7,838 nt of DNA. It comes from Armatimonadota bacterium (GTDB taxonomy: Bacteria; Armatimonadota; SYMT01). This document shows, piece by piece, positions 1 through 5,264 of the stretch (position 1 is its first letter; every line of letters starts with the position of its first letter). The DNA lies in assembly GCA_020696885.1 (NCBI GenBank), contig JAJFMS010000120.1, positions 1-7,838 of the forward strand. Direction: 5' to 3'. Made by a program: the position numbers and the translations under genes. The notes below the pieces were generated by a model, which worked only from the letters and a program-made list of their open reading frames with translations, had not been told where the DNA came from and did no database searches.

Positions 1-2
1 CA

Positions 3-161
3 GGGTCGCTGGTGCTGGCCGCCGTGGCCGCGCTGCTGTGGGTTGCGGTGGCGATGTTCGTTCGTACTGCTCGTTACCGGGAGGTGGCTCGGCGCGCAAC
101 GGAAGTGGAATGTGAATACCCCTGCCTTCTCGGCGAGCTACGGACCTATTCTGCAGAATAA
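3..161 (+). CDS. C-terminal end of a membrane protein (partial, 5' end outside the window)
   Basis: An open frame enters from the left edge and ends at TAA 159-161, giving the last 52 residues of a protein. Residues 2-20 of this fragment form a hydrophobic run (SLVLAAVAALLWVAVAMFV) typical of a transmembrane helix. It is followed by a basic stretch (RTARYREVARR) and a short polar tail ending YSAE. By the positive-inside rule the tail is probably cytoplasmic. The stop lies 2 nt before the ATG of the DUF4272 gene, so the two are probably co-transcribed. The family cannot be named from this fragment. The other two forward frames are also open for part of this stretch, but only this one gives a sensible membrane helix and ends neatly before the next start. 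Confidence 0.55.
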   Translation, partial: GSLVLAAVAALLWVAVAMFVRTARYREVARRATEVECEYPCLLGELRTYSAE

Positions 162-163
162 CG

Positions 164-889
164 ATGTCGCACCCTGACCAGGAGCCCGAGGCACTCTTCG
201 CTCCCTCTGCCGCCGAGGTGGCACGGCGAGCGTTGATCCTTTCCGCCATGATCTGCCGCGCCCATCTGGACGCGGCGCCCGGCGATCCGGAGGCACGTAC
301 GTTACACGGAAGGATCGACGATTGGCTTCAGCGCCTCGGCCTCCACGAGCTCCTGGCGCCCGAGGAAGCGTCCATCCTCACGGCGCCGCTCGGAGGACTG
401 GAGGCGCGGAAGCGGATCCAGGCCACCTGGCTGGTGGAGGGGCTGGCGATCCTTGCCTGGGCGCTGGGGCGCTACCCGCTGCCGGCGCTGGCCGCGAAGG
501 TGGACGTCTATGACGTGACGGCCGAGCTAGGCTTCCTTGCTGAGGACGCCGCGGGGCTGTTGGACCAGCCGGAACTACGCCCGGTCGAAGAGCTCAACGC
601 GTGCCGGGAGGTGCTGTACGCCGTTCATTGCCGGCTGCGCGACGTGAGGCGGCGCCCGGAGCGAAATGACTTCCACCAGTGGCTGGAGCCGACCTGGCTG
701 GAAGCGCTCGGGCTCACCCCGGAGGCCGTGATCGCGGCGGGTGACCTCGCGATCGACGGGCTGCCGCTGCACCGGGCTGACCCGGCCCGGGTGCAGGAGG
801 TGGAAGCGATCGTCTACGAGCGTCACCGTGCCGCGATCTGGCTGGCCGGCGAGGAGCCCGGCTTCTGGGAGGTGACGGTGGACACGTGA
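164..889 (+). CDS. DUF4272 domain-containing protein
   Basis: A 241-residue soluble protein with no signal peptide or membrane segment. It fits the DUF4272 family as I know it. An N-terminal 'SAAEVARRALIL' block (about 15-26) is followed by a central helix with 'WLVEGLAILAWALGRYPLPAL' character (about 89-109), where family members have a Trp/Glu followed by 'LLWAL'. Next come a mid-region arginine-rich 'RLRDVRRRPER' and a C-terminal 'ERHRAAIWLAGEEPGFWEVTVDT' block, matching the usual ERHxALNWL...W(D/E)xxxxDT ending. Length is normal for the family, so the gene looks intact. The function of DUF4272 is unknown; it is often a stand-alone cytoplasmic protein. No strong Shine-Dalgarno site precedes the ATG. 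Translation may be coupled to the membrane-protein gene ending 2 nt upstream. Family assignment is from motif memory, not a profile search. Confidence 0.85.
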   Translation: MSHPDQEPEALFAPSAAEVARRALILSAMICRAHLDAAPGDPEARTLHGRIDDWLQRLGLHELLAPEEASILTAPLGGLEARKRIQATWLVEGLAILAWALGRYPLPALAAKVDVYDVTAELGFLAEDAAGLLDQPELRPVEELNACREVLYAVHCRLRDVRRRPERNDFHQWLEPTWLEALGLTPEAVIAAGDLAIDGLPLHRADPARVQEVEAIVYERHRAAIWLAGEEPGFWEVTVDT

Positions 890-906
890 GGCGTCACCGC
901 CGTAGC

Positions 907-1152
907 CCGGATTATTCACCACCAAGACACGAAGGCGCAAAGACGAGACGAAAGAAAGCCTTCTCCGGGAGCGCGTTTGACAAGTAGGCTACGTTCTCCC
1001 CTCTAAGGGGTTCGCGGGAGTGGGTGTCCTGTTTCCGATGCGCGGCGAGGCACAGTAACGTGCTCGGTATCTACCGCCAACCTTAGTTCTGGACTCTGCC
1101 AACCATACTGCGCCGTAACGGACTCTTTGTGTCTTCGTGGTGAATAATCCGG
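907..1152. repeat. 246-bp gene-free element with 28-bp inverted ends (MITE/REP-like)
   Basis: The left end (907-934) and the reverse complement of the right end (1125-1152) agree at 26 of 28 positions. Both begin CCGGATTATTCACCAC, followed by one mismatch, AAGACAC, one mismatch and AAG. The left end continues into related decayed purine-rich units (GCGCAAAGACG, AGACGAAAG) to about 955. The interior (935-1124) holds no convincing gene. It does contain small dyads: CCCCT/AGGGG at 998-1010, an overlapping CTCCC/GGGAG at 996-1000 and 1016-1020, and GCAC/GTGC around AGTAAC near 1055-1070. The element fills the spacer between converging genes, 17 nt after the DUF4272 stop and 4 nt before the cytochrome terminator. 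Ends of the 'CACCACnAAGACACnAAG' kind recall dispersed intergenic repeats in other bacteria, but I cannot verify that here. There is no transposase and no clear target-site duplication. Confidence 0.7.
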
Positions 1153-1156
1153 AATA

Positions 1157-1192
1157 GGCTGTGCCCGGGCGCTTCGGCACCCGGGCACAGCC
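1157..1192 (-). terminator. Strong hairpin terminator of the di-haem cytochrome gene
   Basis: A perfect 13-bp stem: GGCTGTGCCCGGG (1157-1169) pairs with CCCGGGCACAGCC (1180-1192) around a 10-nt loop. The loop itself can form two more pairs, closed on the plus strand by a cTTCGg tetraloop. It begins 6 nt after the minus-strand stop codon (1199-1201). Downstream on the minus strand the sequence is moderately T-rich (TATTCCGGATTATT) but has no clean T run. It may therefore be a factor-assisted terminator or mRNA 3'-end stabiliser. It could also block read-through from the converging plus-strand genes. Confidence 0.8.
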
Positions 1193-1198
1193 GTTGGG

Positions 1199-2596
1199 CT
1201 AGAGGGCTCGCAGGAAGGCGATCATGTCCGCCTTCTCCTGCTCGGTGAAGCCGATCTCGAAGCGGCGGTTGTAGAACTCCACCGCCTCCCCCAGGTTGGC
1301 CGCAAGGCCGTTGTGGAAGTAGGGCCCGCGGCCGGCCAGCCCGCGGAGCACCGGGCCCTTGAACCGGGCCACATCCTTCCACTTACCGGTCACCATCGCG
1401 CGGCCCGGATCTGAGACCTTCTTGAACTCACCGGTCGGCTGCCCGTTCTCATCCAACCGCTCCAGGGTGTAGAGCGGCATGTCCGGAGTCCGCTCCGCCT
1501 CGTCGGAGACGCCGATGTTCAGCGGCCGGCGCATGGAGTGGTTGCCGGCGTTCGGGGTATCGTGGCAGGTGGTGCAGGTGCCCACCACCAGGGGCGCGTT
1601 CAGGTCGTCGTTCACGCCGGCCACGCCGGTGATCCGGATCTCCTTGTTGTTGAACAGCTCTTCCCCCCGGGCAATCGAGCGCCGGGCCCGGGCCACCCGG
1701 GAGTTGCCGGGCAGGTTCCGCCATGCTTTGTAGAGGGTGAATGCTTCTTTAGTCGAGGGAGCGCCGGTGGGATCCGGAAGGATCGAGTCGTTGATCCCCA
1801 TGTAGAACCGCTGGCGCGACAGGTGGAGCGGTCCGCCCTTCCCGCCCTGCGCGGTGAGGTCGCCCGCGTCACGGTCGAACGCCTGCGCCATCAAGAGGCT
1901 CTGCTGGAACCGTACCATGGCCTGCCGGTGGGGGACGTCGATCGCGCCGCCCTCGGCATGACCGGAGACCGCGCTCTGGGACTGGTTCTGGAAGTGCTCG
2001 TCCTGCGGAGCGGTGTAGACCTGCTCGCCGGGGATCTTGGACTCCCGGCCATCCCACATCACCGCGCTCACGAACTTGATGTTCGCGGAGGGCAGCGGGC
2101 GGCGGTACATGTTGACCTCGCCGGCGCTCGCGTGGTGATAAGGGTCGTCGATCTCCGCCAGGCGGAACTCTGCGCCGTCGGGGACTGGCAGGCTCACGCG
2201 GATCAGCCCTTTGCTCAGCAGCAGACTATAGGCGGACCGGCGCTCGGCGACCGTTCCTACCGGGGCATTCGGCGCGTTGGCGCCATCCACCAGGCGGAAG
2301 AGCGGATGCATCCCTCCGGTGGCGTTGAAGCGGGCCTGGATCCCGGGCGGGCTGATCGTCCAGCCCTCACCCGGCTCGTGGCAGTTAACGCACGCCCGGC
2401 CGTTGCTTCCCAGGCTGCGGAAGAACGGCGTATCCAGGTCGATTACCCCTCCGGACGAGAACGTTCGGGACTGGCCCGACTCGTTCTTGAACGGCTGCAT
2501 GTTCAGGATGTAGGCAGGGCCTCGGGCAGCCGAGGCCACGTGAGCGATCAGGGGGAGGGTCGCAGTCACCGCAACAACATAATTCAGGACACGCAC
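1199..2596 (-). CDS. Exported di-haem cytochrome c / cytochrome c peroxidase-like protein
   Basis: A 465-residue protein started at GTG 2596-2594. The frame stays open for 66 more codons upstream. However, this GTG has a good Shine-Dalgarno site (AAGGAAGG) 5 nt ahead, and the protein then begins with a compact signal peptide (MRVLNYVVAVTATLPLIAHVASA, residues 1-23, cleavage near ASA/A). The next upstream Met (2650) has no ribosome site. Two haem c attachment motifs are seen: CVNCH at 69-73 and CTTCH at 341-345. The second is followed by DTPNAGNHS and, near the C-terminus, GPYFHNG (about 424-430) and a terminal 'EKADMIAFLRAL'. This layout is that of the bacterial di-haem cytochrome c peroxidase / MauG superfamily. 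Members transfer electrons in the periplasm, some reducing peroxide. True peroxidase activity is not shown: the overall pattern fits a large 'cytochrome c domain' subfamily of unknown substrate. The gene is monocistronic, with its own terminator. Confidence 0.85.
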   Translation of the reverse strand: MRVLNYVVAVTATLPLIAHVASAARGPAYILNMQPFKNESGQSRTFSSGGVIDLDTPFFRSLGSNGRACVNCHEPGEGWTISPPGIQARFNATGGMHPLFRLVDGANAPNAPVGTVAERRSAYSLLLSKGLIRVSLPVPDGAEFRLAEIDDPYHHASAGEVNMYRRPLPSANIKFVSAVMWDGRESKIPGEQVYTAPQDEHFQNQSQSAVSGHAEGGAIDVPHRQAMVRFQQSLLMAQAFDRDAGDLTAQGGKGGPLHLSRQRFYMGINDSILPDPTGAPSTKEAFTLYKAWRNLPGNSRVARARRSIARGEELFNNKEIRITGVAGVNDDLNAPLVVGTCTTCHDTPNAGNHSMRRPLNIGVSDEAERTPDMPLYTLERLDENGQPTGEFKKVSDPGRAMVTGKWKDVARFKGPVLRGLAGRGPYFHNGLAANLGEAVEFYNRRFEIGFTEQEKADMIAFLRAL

Positions 2597-2601
2597 TAGA
2601 A

Positions 2602-2629
2602 CCTTCCTTTCTAACCGCCGGGAGGCGGT
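2602..2629 (-). promoter_or_regulatory. Ribosome site and leader hairpin of the cytochrome gene
   Basis: On the minus strand, AAGGAAGG (complement of 2602-2609) lies 5 nt before GTG 2596 and decides that start. Just upstream is a perfect 6-bp hairpin with a 4-nt loop: ACCGCC 2614-2619 and GGCGGT 2624-2629. Its closeness to the ribosome site suggests an effect on transcript stability or initiation, but a chance GC-rich dyad is possible. Confidence 0.6.
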
Positions 2630-2796
2630 GAGTCCGTCGCTATCCTTCATGGCTGCGAAAGATGAGAGAACCGTGAGCAAAACAGAGGCGGGAGCGAGTT
2701 TTGTGAAACTGCTCTCGCGCGGTGAAGAAACCACGATCACTCTGCGACGAACGTTGAGCAATGGGCTCAAGGCTGGTGTAGCCTCTCGCAACATAC

Positions 2797-2841
2797 CGCC
2801 GCTGTGAGATTGTGCACAAGGAACACGGACTCATAGCGGCG
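2797..2841. promoter_or_regulatory. Dyad with central TTGTGCACAA palindrome (possible operator)
   Basis: A perfect 10-bp palindrome TTGTGCACAA (2810-2819) sits inside a wider inverted repeat: CGCCGCT 2797-2803 and AGCGGCG 2835-2841. The TTGT..ACAA half-site pattern resembles operators of GntR-type repressors. The HutC site of pseudomonads, as I recall it, has TTGT/ACAA half-sites with a longer centre. The site is in the divergent spacer, about 200 nt before the cytochrome start and 370 nt before ftcD. That is far for direct control of either gene, so the role is speculative. Confidence 0.3.
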
Positions 2842-3188
2842 CTCAACGGGGCGCGGTAAAGGAAGAAGCAGCCGTGGAAGGGGGGGGTCTGGATAGCAGA
2901 CGAACATTGGCGATTGTCGGCACAACCTCCTCCCATGCAGAGTCTCCAGCCCTCCAGTTGCGCCGGTACGCTCCACGACCCGACCACGTGGCGAAGAGCC
3001 CGACGAACGAGCGGACGCCTTGTAATTCGCAATGCGGGCTGCGTAAGGGAACTGCTTCCGAGCGGCGCGCTTACGTTGTACGGAGCACGCAGTACCGGCC
3101 CCGTTGGCTAGACACGCGGGTGCTGCATCCGGTATCGTGCCGGGAGCAGGCGCCCACCTACCGGGCGCTGGAGACCCGAGAGTGCGAG

Positions 3189-4130
3189 ATGCCGGCTGAG
3201 TTGATCCAGTGCGTGCCCAACTTCAGTGAAGGGGTGGATCCCACCGTCATGGAGGCGCTCGTCCAGGCGGTCCGGGCGACGCCGGGCGTGGCGCTGGTGG
3301 ATCATTCCGCGGACCCGGACCACCACCGGATGGTGATCACCTACCTGGGAGACGCAGAGGGCGTGGCTCGCGCCTCGCTGGCGGCGGCGCGGATCGCGGT
3401 GGAGCGGATCGACCTGACGCAGCACGTGGGCTGTCACCCCCGCCTGGGCGCGCTGGACGTCTTGCCGTTCGTGCCGGTGGGGACGACCTCCATGGAGACC
3501 TGTGTCCGCGTGGCGCGGGAGGTGGGAGCGCAACTGGCCACGGAGCTGGGGCTCCCGGTCTTCCTCTACGAGGAAGCCGCTACCCGCCCCGAGCGGCGGA
3601 ACCTGGCGCTGGTGCGGGGCGCGGGGTTCGATGTGCTCCGGCACCAGTTGTTGACGGAGGAGCGCCAGCCGGACTTCGGTCCGGACCGGCTGCACCCCAC
3701 CGCTGGCGGCGTGGCCGTGGGCGCTCGCGGGCCGCTGCTGGCGTACAACGTGAACCTGCTCACGGGCGATCTCGCGGTGGCCCGGGCCATTGCGCGGCGC
3801 GTGCGGGAGCGGGATGGGGGACTGCTGGGCGTGAAAGCGCTGGGGCTGCAGCTCGAAGGACAGGGGCGCGTGCAGGTGAGCCTGAATATCACGCGGCCGG
3901 CCTCCGTGCCGCTCTACCGGGTGTTCGAGCTGGTGAAGCTGGAGGCCGCTCGCTACGGCGTAGCGGTGTCCGGAAGTGAGCTGATCGGCGCGATCCGGCT
4001 CGAGGAGCTGCTCGAGGTGAGCCGCTACTACCTCGGGCTGCACGAGCTACAGCCGTCGCAGGTATTGGACCTCTGGGTGGCGCGCCTCCAGGGAATGAAC
4101 GACGAGGAGGAGCGAGATGGCGAAGATTGA
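3189..4130 (+). CDS. ftcD: Glutamate formimidoyltransferase
   Basis: A 313-residue cytoplasmic enzyme. It moves the formimino group from N-formimino-L-glutamate to tetrahydrofolate, giving 5-formimino-THF and glutamate, the end of one histidine-degradation route. Length fits the stand-alone bacterial form: there is no C-terminal cyclodeaminase domain as in the animal fusion. The start is fixed by the family N-terminus: MPAELIQCVPNFSEG, with CVPNFSEG at 8-15. The active-site block is HVGCHPRLGALDVLPFVP; H83 aligns with the catalytic His82 of the mammalian enzyme. The usual Glu before it (GEHPR) is Cys82 here. PDFGP and TAGGVAVGARGPLLAYNVNL (from 171) mark the join of the N- and C-terminal subdomains. 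The frame stays open upstream to 2874, but that part matches nothing in the family. No strong Shine-Dalgarno site precedes the ATG. The 3' end overlaps the next gene by 14 nt. No other hut genes are in the window. Confidence 0.92.
   Translation: MPAELIQCVPNFSEGVDPTVMEALVQAVRATPGVALVDHSADPDHHRMVITYLGDAEGVARASLAAARIAVERIDLTQHVGCHPRLGALDVLPFVPVGTTSMETCVRVAREVGAQLATELGLPVFLYEEAATRPERRNLALVRGAGFDVLRHQLLTEERQPDFGPDRLHPTAGGVAVGARGPLLAYNVNLLTGDLAVARAIARRVRERDGGLLGVKALGLQLEGQGRVQVSLNITRPASVPLYRVFELVKLEAARYGVAVSGSELIGAIRLEELLEVSRYYLGLHELQPSQVLDLWVARLQGMNDEEERDGED
4104..4111 (+). promoter_or_regulatory. Ribosome binding site inside the 3' end of ftcD
   Basis: GAGGAGGA lies 5 nt before ATG 4117 and within the last ftcD codons (NDEEERDGED tail). 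It fixes the start of the downstream gene and implies translational coupling across the 14-nt overlap. Confidence 0.75.
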
Positions 4131-4716
4131 TGCGCACGTGGTGCTGTACGTCGTGGACCTGCAGGAGCTGCGCGACTGGATCGGCTGCAAGGACCCGAAA
4201 CGGTTCAACGAGGCCTGGGAAGCGATCCGCGACGACGACGAATGGGACAAGGACGCGCTGGGGCTGCTCCAGGACCTGTTGAGCCGGGTGATCTTCGAAG
4301 GCAAGCTGTACGACGGCCTGGATGACTCCGAGCGATACCTGATGACCCAGATCCTGGTGGATCTGTTCGACGAGTTCGTGGACCAGGACGCCATCAGCGA
4401 GGACATCCCGCTGGACCGGTTCGTGCAGGTGGTGGACGAGCTGCCGCGGGGGAGCGAGGCGGCTCGGATGAGCAAGTGGCTGGTGCGCGGCCGGGAGTTC
4501 GACGGCGAGAAGGTGCTGTGGGAAGGCGGCCCGGACCGCTTCGCCTCCCCGTTCTTCGGCTTCGTCACCCGGGAGGAGTGCCCCAAGCTGATGGCCGCCC
4601 TGGACGAAGCGGGCAAGCGGCAGCGCACGCGCCCCAGCGGAATCCTCAAGCAGCTCCGCGCCGCCGCGGACGAGTGCGCCCGCGCGGAGCTGGATCTCCT
4701 GGCTTACGTGGGCTGA
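4117..4716 (+). CDS. Acidic hypothetical protein co-translated with ftcD (possibly DUF7691-like)
   Basis: A 199-residue protein, rich in Asp and Glu, with no signal peptide, membrane helix or metal-binding motif. It opens with a short beta-like segment (HVVLYVVDLQELRDWIG, residues 7-23). An acidic helical middle follows (KRFNEAWEAIRDDDEWDKDALGLLQDLL), then 'FEGKLYDGLDDSERYLMTQILVDLF' near 65-89, and a C-terminal 'FFGFVTREECPKLMAALDEA' segment near 147-166. The general plan resembles small uncharacterised proteins grouped as DUF7691: an N-terminal 'L..AIGS.D' segment, a central YLMTQIL-type helix, then a late 'F..L..A' block. I am not certain of that label. The start is supported by GAGGAGGA. 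The ATG lies 14 nt inside ftcD, so the two proteins are made from one transcript. This hints at a linked role, but no activity can be assigned. Confidence 0.8.
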   Translation: MAKIDAHVVLYVVDLQELRDWIGCKDPKRFNEAWEAIRDDDEWDKDALGLLQDLLSRVIFEGKLYDGLDDSERYLMTQILVDLFDEFVDQDAISEDIPLDRFVQVVDELPRGSEAARMSKWLVRGREFDGEKVLWEGGPDRFASPFFGFVTREECPKLMAALDEAGKRQRTRPSGILKQLRAAADECARAELDLLAYVG

Positions 4717-4728
4717 TTTCACCGGAGG

Positions 4729-5151
4729 TTTTGACAGGATCAACGGGAGGGACAGGATGGGGGAGGCTGCGGTGAAGGGGCGTTGGGCTCGGCCCAATCA
4801 CGCCATCGAGTCCTTTACAGCCGGCTGCGCTCGGTTGTCAGGAGGCCGGTTGGTTCAGTCGGCCCCCGCGTCTACCACCGCCGCGACTCCCTTCCTCTCG
4901 GAGGAGGGGCTGGGGGAGCTATATCCTGGAGTACAGGAGGGGTTGCAAGGCTGAGCGGTGCTCTCGCTGAAGCCGGCTGGGTGTTCATCAAGACCTGAGG
5001 GTGATACCGGCCCACTGGATCGCGGGACTCCTCCGGCTAGCGAGTGGGGCTCACGAGATCCGAGAGCTCCGCGCTCCTGGTCAGAAGCTCCGCAGCGCCG
5101 ATACACTATCGCCGCCGCTCCATCCCTTCCCATCCTGTAATCCTGTCAAAA
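4729..5151. repeat. 423-bp gene-free element with GACAGGAT-type inverted ends
   Basis: The left end reads TTTTGACAGGAT (4729-4740), a 10-nt insert, then GACAGGATGGG (4751-4761). The right end, read on the opposite strand, is TTTTGACAGGAT (complement of 5140-5151), one nt, then ACAGGATGGG (complement of 5129-5138). The blocks are identical and in the same order; the left end differs by the longer spacer. The interior has no credible gene. Its short open frames lack family resemblance, and most lack ribosome sites. It is GC-rich and full of dyads: TTGGGC/GCCCAA with a TCG loop (4783-4797), a 9-bp stem CCCTTCCTC/GAGGAGGGG with a TCG loop (4889-4909), CCTG/CAGG (4925-4937), GGCT-AGCG/CGCT-AGCC (4949-4974), and two copies of AGCCGGCTG (4819-4827, 4971-4979). 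This is either a non-autonomous mobile or REP-like element or a structured RNA locus. No transposase is present. Confidence 0.65.
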
Positions 5152-5152
5152 A

Positions 5153-5258
5153 CTCTCCCCACACGCTCCTGTTCAGTGTGCGCGGACGGGAGAGGAGAAT
5201 GCGGATCGCCGCCTAACGGAGTGGTGAACCGTCTCCACCGCCCACCCTGAACAGGAGC
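5153..5258 (+). promoter_or_regulatory. Structured leader with anti-Shine-Dalgarno loop (candidate translational switch)
   Basis: A hairpin forms from CTCTCCC (5153-5159) plus CACAC (5160-5164), pairing with GTGTG (5176-5180) and GGGAGAG (5188-5194), with a 7-nt bulge at 5181-5187. Its apical loop, GCTCCTGTTCA (5165-5175), is perfectly complementary to TGAACAGGAGC (5248-5258), which contains the Shine-Dalgarno AGGAG (5253-5257) of the next gene. With the closing G included, the arms are a 12-bp perfect inverted repeat (5165-5176 and 5247-5258). Between them lies a small hairpin GCGG/CCGC (5201-5212) and alternative pairings near 5216-5236. Loop-to-SD pairing would form a pseudoknot that hides the ribosome site 7 nt before ATG 5265. 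It matches no riboswitch class I recognise. Confidence 0.5.
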
Positions 5259-5264
5259 ATCTCC

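Larger units (their letters stand above)
2597..3188. other. 592-bp divergent spacer, no gene supported
   Basis: This lies between the cytochrome gene (minus) and ftcD (plus) and should contain both promoters. Several frames are open here, including extensions of both flanking genes. None has a ribosome site with a recognisable protein, and the composition is less GC-biased than the flanking genes (e.g. 2640-2720). I found no convincing sigma-70-type -35/-10 pair on either strand. Apart from the leader hairpin and the dyad at 2797-2841, there is only a weak inverted repeat (CGTAAG 3042-3047, CTTACG 3070-3075). Confidence 0.6.

Noticed and set aside
977..1006. TTGACA (977-982) as a promoter -35 box
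   Set aside because: No acceptable -10 box lies 16-18 nt downstream (CCTCTA/CTCTAA), and no gene on the plus strand follows.
1538..2599. Long plus-strand open frame opposite the cytochrome gene
   Set aside because: It mirrors a GC-rich gene with clear haem motifs and a signal peptide on the other strand. Its translation shows no family blocks and is rich in Val, Arg, Gly and Ala as expected of an antisense shadow.
2874..3188. Upstream extension of the ftcD frame
   Set aside because: The translated stretch matches nothing in the formimidoyltransferase family. The family N-terminus begins exactly at ATG 3189.
3108..4043. Minus-strand open frame across ftcD
   Set aside because: It is rich in His, Gln and Arg with no recognisable domain, and lies opposite a gene with conserved catalytic motifs.
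3889..4797. Minus-strand open frame opposite the acidic protein gene
   Set aside because: Low-complexity translation, no ribosome site. The plus-strand gene has a strong site and coupling to ftcD.
4757..4998. Two overlapping short plus-strand open frames inside the second element
   Set aside because: No family resemblance, arbitrary frame ends, and the hairpin-rich sequence argues for non-coding DNA.
5181..5240. Resemblance of the leader to a glycine riboswitch (ACGGGAGAG, then a CGCC..AACGGAG stretch)
   Set aside because: The invariant CCGAAGGnGCAA and CTCTCAGGC blocks are absent. GGGAGAG is better explained by pairing with CTCTCCC at 5153-5159.
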